Positions 34,783 through 42,525 of a stretch of 64,000 bases of DNA are shown here, piece by piece. Position numbers and translations under genes: made by a program. The DNA is from Streptomyces flavochromogenes (GTDB lineage: Bacteria > Actinomycetota > Actinomycetes > Streptomycetales > Streptomycetaceae). The stretch is from NCBI RefSeq assembly GCF_000717595.1, contig NZ_JNZO01000032.1:17586-81585 (forward strand), read 5' to 3'. The notes under the pieces are model-generated. The model was not told the origin of the DNA and did not search any database. It saw only the letters and a program-made list of their open reading frames with translations. Within the stretch, counting starts at the first letter, position 1; every line of letters starts with the position of its first letter.

Positions 34783-36150
34783 ATGGGCGGCCGGTGGATC
34801 GAGCAGTGGGAGCCGGAGGACGAGGCCTTCTGGCGCGAGAAGGGCGAGCGGATCGCGCGGCGGAACCTGCTCTACTCCGTCCTCTCCGAGCACATCGGCT
34901 TCTCGATCTGGAGCCTGTGGTCGGTCATGGTGCTCTTCATGGGCCCGCAGTACGGCATCGACCCGGCCGGCAAGTTCTTCCTGATCGGGACCGCGACCTT
35001 CGTCGGCGCGCTGATCCGCATCCCGTACACCTTCGCCGTCGCCCGCTTCGGCGGCCGTAACTGGACGGTCTTCAGCGCCCTGCTGCTCCTGCTGCCCACC
35101 GGCTTCGCCTTCGCGGTGATGGAGCCCGGGACCTCGTACACCACCTTCGTCCTGGTGGCGGCCCTCACCGGCGTCGGCGGCGGCAACTTCGCCTCCTCGA
35201 TGACGAACATCAACGCCTTCTTCCCGCTGCGGAAGAAGGGCTGGGCGCTCGGGCTCAACGCGGGCGGCGGCAACATCGGCGTCCCCGTCGTCCAGCTCGT
35301 CGGCCTCCTCGTCATCGGTACGGCGGGCGCCGTGCACCCGAGGATCGTGCTCGGCGTCTATCTGCCGCTGGTCGTCGTCGCCGCCGTGTGCGCGGCGCTC
35401 TTCATGGACAACCTCGCCCCCGTGAAGAACGACACCGGCGCCGCGAAGGAGGCCGTCCGGGCCCGCCACACCTGGATCATGGCCTTCCTGTACATCGGCA
35501 CCTTCGGCTCCTTCATCGGCTACAGCTTCGCCTTCGGCCTCGTGCTCCAGACCCAGTTCGGCCGTACCCCGCTCCAGGCCGCCTCGCTCACCTTCATCGG
35601 CCCGCTGCTCGGCTCCCTCATCCGGCCCGTCGGCGGCTCCCTCGCCGACCGTCACGGCGGCGCCCGCATCACCCTGGGGACCTTCGCCGCGATGGCCCTC
35701 GCGACCGGTGTCGTCATCTACGCCTCCGTGATCGAGTCCCTCACCGTCTTCCTCGTCGGCTTCATCGGGCTCTTCGTCCTCAGCGGCCTCGGCAACGGCT
35801 CCACGTACAAGATGATCCCGGCGATCTTCCTCGCCCAGGGGCACCGCAAGGGCCTCGCCGGGGAGGCCGCCGAGGCCTACGGGCGGCGGCTCTCCGGCGC
35901 CGCGATGGGCCTCATCGGAGCGGTCGGCGCGCTCGGCGGTCTCGGCATCAACCTCGCCTTCCGCCAGTCCTTCCAGACCTCCGGCACCGGCACGGCGGCC
36001 TTCGTCGCCTTCCTGGCCTTCTACGCGGCCTGCATGGTCGTCACCTGGGCGGTATACCTTCGCGCTCCGGTCGCGGTTCCCTCGACGGTCCCGGAGGACG
36101 CCGGGGACGTCACCGAGCCGGAGTCCCGGTCCGGCTACGCGAAGGTGTGA
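34783..36150 (+). CDS. narK: Nitrate/nitrite transporter NarK (MFS)
   Basis: A 455-residue MFS transporter of the nitrate/nitrite porter family. The nitrate-signature regions are visible as GVGGGNFASSMTNINAFFP and GLNAGGGNIGVPVVQL. The N-terminal cytoplasmic segment WIEQWEPEDEAFW is typical of actinobacterial NarK proteins. GGAGG lies six bases before ATG 34783. In S. coelicolor this gene (SCO2959) is adjacent to nnaR, as here. Role: uptake of nitrate for assimilation or nitrite efflux. Direction cannot be read from the sequence. Confidence 0.93.
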   Translation: MGGRWIEQWEPEDEAFWREKGERIARRNLLYSVLSEHIGFSIWSLWSVMVLFMGPQYGIDPAGKFFLIGTATFVGALIRIPYTFAVARFGGRNWTVFSALLLLLPTGFAFAVMEPGTSYTTFVLVAALTGVGGGNFASSMTNINAFFPLRKKGWALGLNAGGGNIGVPVVQLVGLLVIGTAGAVHPRIVLGVYLPLVVVAAVCAALFMDNLAPVKNDTGAAKEAVRARHTWIMAFLYIGTFGSFIGYSFAFGLVLQTQFGRTPLQAASLTFIGPLLGSLIRPVGGSLADRHGGARITLGTFAAMALATGVVIYASVIESLTVFLVGFIGLFVLSGLGNGSTYKMIPAIFLAQGHRKGLAGEAAEAYGRRLSGAAMGLIGAVGALGGLGINLAFRQSFQTSGTGTAAFVAFLAFYAACMVVTWAVYLRAPVAVPSTVPEDAGDVTEPESRSGYAKV

Positions 36151-36172
36151 TGTCCGGTGCCCGGCGCGGACC

Positions 36173-36210
36173 GTAACGATCAGGAAATACGGGCGAACCG
36201 AGACCGTCAC
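36173..36210 (+). promoter_or_regulatory. Candidate GlnR box upstream of nnaR
   Basis: GTAAC at 36173-36177 and GAAAT at 36184-36188 with exactly six bases between them fit a GlnR half-site pair (gTnAc-n6-GaAAc). At the expected continuing spacing there are weaker elements: GAACC at 36195-36199 and GTCAC at 36206-36210. Located 25-62 bases before the nnaR start. Confidence 0.5.
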
Positions 36211-36234
36211 GCGTCCCCGTCAGGCTCTGACCCC

Positions 36235-37383
36235 ATGGACGAGCAGCAAGAACACGGCCCCGCCGGCCCCCTCGCCGGCTTCACGGTCGGCGTCACCGCG
36301 GCGCGGCGCGCGGACGAACTCATCGCGCTGCTGCGCCGGCGCGGTGCCGCCGTCGTCCACGGGCCCGCCCTGCGGATCGTGCCCCTCGCGGACGACACCG
36401 AACTCCTCGCCGCCACCAAGGAACTCATCGGCCACGCCCCGGACGTCGTCGTCGCCACGACGGCGATCGGCTTCCGGGGCTGGGTCGAGGCGGCGGAGGG
36501 CTGGGGATGCGGGGAGGAGCTCCTCGCGGTCCTGCGGGACGTCGAGCTCCTCGCCCGTGGACCCAAGGTCAAGGGAGCCGTACGGGCCGCCGGACTCACC
36601 GAGTCCTGGTCGCCCGGCTCGGAGTCCATGGCCGAGGTCCTCGACCGGCTTCTCGCCGAGGGCGTGGCGGGCCGGCGGATCGCCCTCCAGCTGCACGGGG
36701 AACCGCTGCCCGGCTTCGTGGAGGCGCTCACGGCCGCCGGCGCGGAGGTCGTCGGCGTCCCCGTCTACCGGTGGATGCCTCCGGAGGACATCGGGCCGCT
36801 CGACCGGCTCCTCGACGCGACCCTCGCCGGCACCGTGGACGCCGTCACCTTCACCAGTGCCCCCGCCGCCGCCTCCCTCTTCTCCCGGGCCGGGGAGAGG
36901 GGCGTACGGGACCGGCTCGTCGAGGCGCTGCGGCACGAGGTGCTCGCGGTCTGCGTCGGCCCCGTGACGGCGCTCCCGCTCCAGGCGGAGGGCATCGACA
37001 CGTACCAGCCCGAGCGCTTCCGGCTCGGCCCGCTCGTCCAGCTGCTCTGCAGGGAACTGCCCGCCCGTTCACAGGTCCTGCCGGTCGCGGGCCGCCGCCT
37101 GGAGGTCCGAGGGCACGCCGTCCTCGTCGACGGCGCCCTGCGGCCCGTACCGCCCGCCGGGATGGCCCTCCTCGGGCTCCTCGCCCGCCGTCCCGGCTGG
37201 GTGGTCTCCCGCGCCGACCTGCTGCGGGCGCTGCCCGGCGCGGGGCGTGACGAACACGCCGTCGAGACCGCGATGGCCCGCCTCCGCACGTCCCTCGGCG
37301 CTCCGAAGCTGATCCAGACGGTGGTGAAGCGGGGGTATCGGCTGGCGCTGGACGCGGCGGCGGACGCGAAGTACGACGACTAG
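36235..37383 (+). CDS. nnaR: Nitrate-assimilation regulator NnaR: uroporphyrinogen-III synthase-like domain fused to a winged-helix DNA-binding domain
   Basis: A 382-residue two-domain protein. Residues 12-265 are a HemD-type fold (GFTVGVTAARRADELIALL, VVATTAIGFRGWVEAA, VDAVTFTSAPAAASLF, CVGPVTALPLQAEGI). Residues 285-372 are an OmpR/PhoB-type winged helix (LLGLLARRPGWVVSRADLLRAL, HAVETAMARLRTSLG, LIQTVVKRGYRLA). In S. coelicolor the equivalent protein NnaR (SCO2958) acts with GlnR to activate nitrate-assimilation genes, and the HemD part is thought to be regulatory rather than enzymatic. Position next to narK supports the name. ATG 36235 has a weak ribosome-binding site. Confidence 0.92.
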   Translation: MDEQQEHGPAGPLAGFTVGVTAARRADELIALLRRRGAAVVHGPALRIVPLADDTELLAATKELIGHAPDVVVATTAIGFRGWVEAAEGWGCGEELLAVLRDVELLARGPKVKGAVRAAGLTESWSPGSESMAEVLDRLLAEGVAGRRIALQLHGEPLPGFVEALTAAGAEVVGVPVYRWMPPEDIGPLDRLLDATLAGTVDAVTFTSAPAAASLFSRAGERGVRDRLVEALRHEVLAVCVGPVTALPLQAEGIDTYQPERFRLGPLVQLLCRELPARSQVLPVAGRRLEVRGHAVLVDGALRPVPPAGMALLGLLARRPGWVVSRADLLRALPGAGRDEHAVETAMARLRTSLGAPKLIQTVVKRGYRLALDAAADAKYDD

Positions 37384-37618
37384 GGGGTGCCGCCCTCGCT
37401 CCCGCGCGGGCCGCGCCGCGCCGGGCTCGGCCCGCCACCCCCGCCGCGCCGGCACACGGGACGGCGCCCTCGGCGGCGCCTCCGCCCCCGGGGGGGCGCC
37501 CGCACTCGTGGCCCGGCGGGCACGGGGTGCGGGGGCGTACGGTGATCTCGCCTGACACAGTGCCTTCCGGTGGCGTACGCTCGACGGCTGCCCAGTGCAC
37601 GTCAGAAGGGGGCCTTAG

Positions 37619-39958
37619 GTGGCCGCGCAGGAAGCCGTGGACACGGTCAGAGACCGTGAGATCGGTGTCGAGCAGGAACATCTGGATCACGTCTACCGCC
37701 GACTGGAGGAGAAGATCCACGAGGCGGAGTTCCTGATGAACGACGCCGCCCAGCGGGGCCAGGTCGGCACGCCCGGCGCGCTCGCCGAGCGCGACGCCCA
37801 GGTCTTCCGGGCCGGCATCCACCTCAACCGGCTCAACAACGAGTTCGAGGACTTCCTCTTCGGCCGGATCGATCTGCTGTACGGCAAGGACGGGAAGAAG
37901 GGCCCGGACGGGGCCTACACCTCCGTCGAGCCCGCCGAGGACGCCGTACGGCCCGACAACACCGCCGAGATCGGCGAGACCCTCCACATCGGCCGGATCG
38001 GCGTCCTCGACTCCGACTACGCGCCGCTGGTCATCGACTGGCGCGCACCGGCCGCCGCGCCCTTCTACCGGTCCACGCCGGTCGATCCGGGCCGGGTCGT
38101 ACGGCGCCGGGTCATCCGCTCCAAGGGCCGCCAGGTCCTCGGGGTCGAGGACGACCTCATGCGTCCCGAGCTCCGGGCCACCCTGGACGGGCGCGAGCTG
38201 CCCGTCATCGGCGACGGCGCCCTGATGGCCGCCCTCGGACAGGCCCGCAGTCACACCATGCGGGACATCGTGTCCTCCATCCAGGCCGAGCAGGACCTCG
38301 TCATCCGCGCGCCCGCCGCCTCCGTCACGTACGTCGAGGGCGGGCCGGGGACCGGCAAGACCGCCGTGGCCCTGCACCGGGCCGCGTACCTGCTCTACCA
38401 GGACCGGCGGCGGTACGCGGGCGGCATCCTGATCGTCTCGCCGACCCCGCTCCTCGTCTCCTACACCGAGGGCGTTCTGCCCTCCCTGGGCGAGGAGGGG
38501 CAGGTCGCCATCCGCGCGGTCGGCAGTCTCGTCGACGGCGCCGAGGCCACCGCCTACGACGACCCGGCCGTCGCCCGGATCAAGGGCTCCTCCCGGATGC
38601 TCCACGTGCTCCGCAAGGCCGCCCGCGGCGCCCTGGAGACTCCGCCGCCCCGGAACCAGCCCGAGCTGGGCGAGGAGGACGTCCCCGTCCCGGCGGGCAC
38701 GCCGACGCGGCTGCGTGTCGTCGCCTTCGGCCGCCGTCTGGAGCTGGAGGCCGACGAGCTGCGGCGCATCCGGCACAACGTCCTCGGCGGCACCGCCCCC
38801 GTCAACCTGCTGCGCCCGCGCGCCCGCCGGCTGCTCCTGGACGCGCTGTACGCCAAGTCGGGCGCGGTCGGCCGGCACAGCGACCCCGAGCTCGCCGCCG
38901 AACTGCGTTCCTCCTTCGACGAGGACGTGTCGACGGAGGACTCCTTCCTCGGGTTCCTCGACGCCTGGTGGCCCGAACTCACCCCGCGCCGGGTCCTCGA
39001 CGCGATGGCCGACGAGCGCCGGCTCGGCCGCTGGGCCCGCCGCATCCTCAACCCGGGCGAGGTGCGGCGGCTCGCCCGCTCGCTGCGCCGCACGGAGCTG
39101 TCCGTCCACGACGTGGCGCTCCTCGACGAGCTGCACACCCTGGTCGGGGCCCCGGCCAGGCCCCGGAAGAAGCGCGAGTACGACCCGCTCGACCAGCTCA
39201 CGGGCCTGGAGGAGCTCATGCCCGTCCGGGAGGAGACCCAGCGCGAGCGGGCCGAGCGGCTCGCCGCGGAGCGCACCGAGTACGCGCACGTGATCGTCGA
39301 CGAGGCGCAGGACCTCACGCCCATGCAGTGGCGGATGGTCGGGCGGCGCGGCCGGCACGCCACCTGGACGGTCGTCGGCGACCCGGCGCAGTCCTCCTGG
39401 TCGGACCCGGACGAGGCCGCGGCGGCCCGCGACGAGGCTCTCGGGTCCCGTCCGCGGCGCCGTTTCGAGTTGACCGTGAACTACCGGAACCCGGCCGAGA
39501 TCGCCGAGCTCGCGGCCAAGGTGCTCGCCCTCGCCATGCCCGGCAAGGAGTCGCCGCGCGCGGTCCGCTCGACGGGCGTCGAGCCCCGTTTCGTACGGGT
39601 CGCGGAGACGGCAGGGAAGCCCGATCTGGCTGAAACTGTTCGGTCCGAGGCGCGGCTGCTCCTGGAGCGGGTCGAGGGCACCGTCGGTGTCGTCGTCGCC
39701 ATGAACCGGCGCCAGGAGGCGGCCCGCTGGCTGGCCGAGCTGGGCGACCGGGTGGTGGCACTCGGCTCCCTGGAGGCGAAGGGACTGGAGTACGACGCCA
39801 CGGTCGTCGTCTCGCCCGCGGAGATCGCGGACGAGTCACCGGCCGGCCTGCGGGTCCTCTACGTGGCCCTGACCCGGGCGACGCAGCAGCTCACGGTGGT
39901 CGCGGCGGCGGCGGACATGCCGGACGAGGCGGGGGTCCCGGACCTGCTCAGGGACTGA
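37619..39958 (+). CDS. HelD-type UvrD-like helicase (RNA polymerase recycling / HelR-like)
   Basis: A 779-residue superfamily-1 ATPase of the actinobacterial HelD class. The N-terminal 60 residues form a coiled-coil arm (EQEHLDHVYRRLEEKIHEAE) expected to enter the RNA polymerase secondary channel. Walker A is EGGPGTGKTAVALHRA near residue 241, DEAQD with QWRMVGRR near 560, and the C-terminal motif VALTRATQQLTVV. HelD proteins dislodge stalled RNA polymerase, and relatives (HelR) give rifamycin tolerance. I looked for and did not find a rifamycin-associated element in the 235-base upstream gap. GTG start at 37619, preceded by AAGGGGG. Confidence 0.9.
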   Translation: MAAQEAVDTVRDREIGVEQEHLDHVYRRLEEKIHEAEFLMNDAAQRGQVGTPGALAERDAQVFRAGIHLNRLNNEFEDFLFGRIDLLYGKDGKKGPDGAYTSVEPAEDAVRPDNTAEIGETLHIGRIGVLDSDYAPLVIDWRAPAAAPFYRSTPVDPGRVVRRRVIRSKGRQVLGVEDDLMRPELRATLDGRELPVIGDGALMAALGQARSHTMRDIVSSIQAEQDLVIRAPAASVTYVEGGPGTGKTAVALHRAAYLLYQDRRRYAGGILIVSPTPLLVSYTEGVLPSLGEEGQVAIRAVGSLVDGAEATAYDDPAVARIKGSSRMLHVLRKAARGALETPPPRNQPELGEEDVPVPAGTPTRLRVVAFGRRLELEADELRRIRHNVLGGTAPVNLLRPRARRLLLDALYAKSGAVGRHSDPELAAELRSSFDEDVSTEDSFLGFLDAWWPELTPRRVLDAMADERRLGRWARRILNPGEVRRLARSLRRTELSVHDVALLDELHTLVGAPARPRKKREYDPLDQLTGLEELMPVREETQRERAERLAAERTEYAHVIVDEAQDLTPMQWRMVGRRGRHATWTVVGDPAQSSWSDPDEAAAARDEALGSRPRRRFELTVNYRNPAEIAELAAKVLALAMPGKESPRAVRSTGVEPRFVRVAETAGKPDLAETVRSEARLLLERVEGTVGVVVAMNRRQEAARWLAELGDRVVALGSLEAKGLEYDATVVVSPAEIADESPAGLRVLYVALTRATQQLTVVAAAADMPDEAGVPDLLRD

Positions 39959-40038
39959 TCCCACGGAGCGGGTGACGCCGATTTCAGGTCAACCTGTGGC
40001 GCTGGAATCACCAACCAGGGTGGTTTGTTAGCCTTGTC

Positions 40039-40190
40039 GTGGCACCGGCTCGATCCAAGCCCCCGGGCCCAACCTTCGTCCCTCAGAGGGACCACTTGCC
40101 GCGAGGCGAGCATGGCGGGTCGGTGCCACTTAGACGTACGTACGAAGTCGAGGCCCTCGTCACCCCTGGTGATGGGGGCCTCTTCTGTTT
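40039..40190 (+). ncRNA. Structured small RNA (probably the scr2952-type sRNA) with intrinsic terminator
   Basis: A compact RNA candidate between helD and the malic enzyme gene. A closing helix GTGGCACCG (40039-40047) pairs perfectly with CGGTGCCAC (40121-40129). Inside are GGCT/AGCC (40047-40061), GTCCC/GGGAC (40078-40092) and CTTGCC-GCGA-GGCGAG (40095-40110), the last with a GNRA tetraloop: a multi-branch junction. A TAGCCT -10 box lies at 40029-40034, and an inverted repeat AACCA-GGG-TGGTT at 40013-40025 overlaps the region just upstream. A terminator ends it at 40190. From memory, S. coelicolor expresses an sRNA at this locus called scr2952. It matches no riboswitch class I know. Confidence 0.7.
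40150..40190 (+). terminator. Terminator of the small RNA
   Basis: A 15-bp stem (GAGGCCCTCGTCACC with loop CCT, two wobble pairs) at 40150-40182, followed by TTCTGTTT. This is a better Rho-independent terminator than most in the window. Confidence 0.85.
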
Positions 40191-40211
40191 CCCCAGAACT
40201 TCTCGTATGGT

Positions 40212-40309
40212 GGAAACTACTTTCCGAAAACAAAATGACCGCATTACCTGCTACCGGCAGGTAGGTGCGACCATCGGAGGGCGCCGCCGGGCAACCAGCC
40301 GGGGCGGCG
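40212..40309 (+). promoter_or_regulatory. Hairpin-rich leader region of the malic enzyme gene
   Basis: Between the sRNA terminator and the malic enzyme start are three inverted repeats: GGAAA-CTAC-TTTCC at 40212-40225, TACCTGC-TACCG-GCAGGTA at 40245-40263 and a GC-rich stem CGCCGCCGG / CCGGGGCGGCG at 40282-40309. The first is AT-rich and could be an operator at the promoter. The other two probably fold in the 5' leader. No known riboswitch consensus is recognised. Confidence 0.45.
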
Positions 40310-40346
40310 TAGCAACGAAGCTCAGGGAAAGCAGAGGAACTCGGCC

Positions 40347-41777
40347 ATGGCAACGGCGCCCAGCGTCTCGTACTCGATGACGGTCCGGCTGGAGGTTCCC
40401 GCGAGCGGAACCGCGGTCTCCCAGCTCACCACGGCGGTGGAGTCCCACGGCGGATCCGTCACCGGCCTCGACGTGACCGCCTCCGGCCACGAGAAGCTCC
40501 GTATCGACGTCACCATCGCCGCGACCTCCACGGCGCACGCCGACGAGATCGTCGAGCAGCTGCGCACCATCGAGGGCGTCGTCCTGGGCAAGGTCTCCGA
40601 CCGTACGTTCCTGATGCACCTCGGCGGCAAGATCGAGATGGCGTCCAAGCACCCCATCCGCAACCGTGACGATCTCTCCATGATCTACACCCCGGGCGTG
40701 GCCCGCGTGTGCATGGCGATCGCCGAGAACCCCGAGGACGCCCGCCGCCTCACCATCAAGCGCAACTCCGTCGCGGTCGTCACCGACGGCTCGGCCGTCC
40801 TCGGCCTCGGCAACATCGGCCCGATGGCCTCCCTGCCCGTCATGGAGGGCAAGGCAGCCCTCTTCAAGCGCTTCGCCGGCATCGACGCCTGGCCGATCTG
40901 CCTCGACACGCAGGACACCGACGAGATCGTGGCCATCGTCAAGGCCATCGCCCCCGGCTTCGCGGGCATCAACCTCGAGGACATCTCCGCGCCCCGCTGC
41001 TTCGAGATCGAGGCCCGGCTGCGCGAGGCCCTCGACATCCCCGTCTTCCACGACGACCAGCACGGCACCGCCATCGTCGTCCTCGCCGCCCTCACCAACG
41101 CACTGCGCGTGGTCAACAAGGGCATCGGCGACGTACGGGTCGTCATGTCCGGTGCCGGCGCGGCCGGTACGGCCATCCTCAAACTGCTCATCGCCGCGGG
41201 CGTCAAGCACGCCGTCGTCGCCGACATCCACGGTGTCGTGCACGCGGGCCGCGAGGACCTCGTCGACGCCGCGCCCGGCACTCCGCTGCGCTGGATCGCC
41301 GACAACACCAACCCCGAGGGCGTCACCGGCACCCTCAAGCAGGCCGTGGTCGGCGCGGACGTCTTCATCGGCGTCTCGGCCCCGAACCTGCTGGGCGCGG
41401 ACGACGTCGCCGCGATGGCCGAGGGCGCGATCGTCTTCGCGCTCGCGAACCCCGACCCGGAGGTCGACCCGGCCGCCGCGCGCCAGACGGCCGCCGTCGT
41501 CGCCACCGGCCGCTCGGACTTCCCGAACCAGATCAACAACGTGCTGGTGTTCCCGGGTGTCTTCCGCGGTCTCCTCGACGCCCAGTCCCGTACCGTCAAC
41601 ACGGAGATGATGCTGGCGGCCGCCACGGCCCTGGCCGATGTCGTCACCGAGGACGAGCTGAACCCGAACTACATCATCCCGTCGGTCTTCAACGACAAGG
41701 TCGCGGGTGCGGTCGCGGGAGCCGTGCGCAACGCGGCCAAGGCGGCGGCCGGCGGCCCTGCGGCGACCGGGCGCTGA
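40347..41777 (+). CDS. NAD-dependent malic enzyme with N-terminal ACT domain
   Basis: A 476-residue enzyme that converts malate to pyruvate, CO2 and NADH (or NADPH). Residues 8-85 form an ACT-type regulatory domain (SMTVRLEVPASG, VTGLDVTASGHEKLRIDV). The malic N-domain has Tyr114 in MIYTPGVARV and Lys169 in MEGKAALFKRFAG as catalytic residues. Metal-binding acidic residues are in FHDDQHGTAIVVLAAL and the nucleotide fold in VVMSGAGAAGTAILKL. The ACT fusion suggests allosteric control by an amino acid or related ligand. AGAGGA precedes ATG 40347. The structured leader and sRNA upstream point to RNA-level control. Confidence 0.95.
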   Translation: MATAPSVSYSMTVRLEVPASGTAVSQLTTAVESHGGSVTGLDVTASGHEKLRIDVTIAATSTAHADEIVEQLRTIEGVVLGKVSDRTFLMHLGGKIEMASKHPIRNRDDLSMIYTPGVARVCMAIAENPEDARRLTIKRNSVAVVTDGSAVLGLGNIGPMASLPVMEGKAALFKRFAGIDAWPICLDTQDTDEIVAIVKAIAPGFAGINLEDISAPRCFEIEARLREALDIPVFHDDQHGTAIVVLAALTNALRVVNKGIGDVRVVMSGAGAAGTAILKLLIAAGVKHAVVADIHGVVHAGREDLVDAAPGTPLRWIADNTNPEGVTGTLKQAVVGADVFIGVSAPNLLGADDVAAMAEGAIVFALANPDPEVDPAAARQTAAVVATGRSDFPNQINNVLVFPGVFRGLLDAQSRTVNTEMMLAAATALADVVTEDELNPNYIIPSVFNDKVAGAVAGAVRNAAKAAAGGPAATGR

Positions 41778-42089
41778 CGGCGCGTCGCGATTCGCGGAGG
41801 CGTAAACCCGCCTTTAGGGTGGCTTTTCGGCTCCGCATGGTTTTCACGGAGTCGACAGAACGTCACCACCACGGGGCTCTGGCGCTTTTCGTGTGACCCC
41901 AGGGGGTGCCGGATTGGCGTTCCCGCCGCTGGTGGGGGCAGGATGCGTGTTTGGGCGCGAGGGTCTGTCATTAGACCCGGGTCCGGGGACTGTCCGAAGG
42001 CCCTGGCAGCATCGGCTTCGCTGTACCCAATCACGCGGCTTCCGCCGCGTGGCACGCCTCACAGGCAAGAAGAACACGGGAGTAACAAC
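41778..42089. other. Intergenic region and leader upstream of hupA
   Basis: 312 bases without a gene. It contains an inverted repeat GGGTCT-N6-AGACCC at 41961-41978 that overlaps the most likely -10 region (TTAGAC), and a perfect hairpin CACGCGGC-TTCC-GCCGCGTG at 42032-42051 in the probable 5' leader, about 40 bases before the start. GGGAGT precedes the ATG. Confidence 0.45.
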
Positions 42090-42371
42090 ATGAACCGCAG
42101 TGAGCTGGTGGCCGCCCTGGCCGACCGCGCCGAGGTGACCCGCAAGGACGCCGACGCCGTGCTGGCCGCTCTCGCCGAGACCGTCGGTGAGGTCGTCGCC
42201 AAGGGCGACGAGAAGGTCACCATCCCCGGCTTCCTGACCTTCGAGCGCACCCACCGTGCCGCTCGCACCGCTCGTAACCCGCAGACCGGCGACCCGATCA
42301 ACATCCCGGCCGGCTACAGCGTGAAGGTCTCCGCGGGCTCGAAGCTCAAGGAAGCCGCCAAGGGCAAGTAA
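42090..42371 (+). CDS. hupA: HU-family nucleoid-associated DNA-binding protein HupA
   Basis: A 93-residue HU protein. It shows the full HU signature (MNRSELVAALADRAEVTRKDADAV region, GFLTFERTHRAARTARNPQTG, then the DNA-binding arm and SVKVSAGSKLKEAAKGK). It has no lysine-rich C-terminal tail, so it is the standard vegetative HupA type rather than the long HupS. It coats and bends chromosomal DNA. Followed by a strong terminator shared with murA. Confidence 0.97.
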   Translation: MNRSELVAALADRAEVTRKDADAVLAALAETVGEVVAKGDEKVTIPGFLTFERTHRAARTARNPQTGDPINIPAGYSVKVSAGSKLKEAAKGK

Positions 42372-42407
42372 GGCCGACAAGGCCGCGTAAGGCAGCCTGG
42401 AGGCACA

Positions 42408-42444
42408 GAAAGGGCGGCCACCCTGTCAGGGTGGCCGCCCTTTC
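42408..42444. terminator. Bidirectional terminator between hupA and murA
   Basis: A perfect 17-bp stem (GAAAGGGCGGCCACCCT with loop GTC) at 42408-42444 followed by GTTTGT. Serves two convergent genes. Confidence 0.9.
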
Positions 42445-42525
42445 GTTTGTCCGTCAGAGGCCCGTTGACGCGGTCGGACGCCGGGTGCGCGCGCGGGGAC
42501 CCGGTCCCCGCGCGCGCACGGCCGG

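Noticed and set aside
37384..37618. Rifamycin-associated element upstream of the HelD-type gene
   Set aside because: I looked for the inverted GGGGCTTG/CAAGCCCC type motif reported for helR and related genes and did not find it.
40039..40190. Known riboswitch or 6C RNA identity for the small RNA
   Set aside because: Core motifs of TPP, cobalamin, FMN, SAM, SAM-IV, glycine, ydaO and ZTP riboswitches are absent, and it lacks the paired C-rich loops of 6C RNA.
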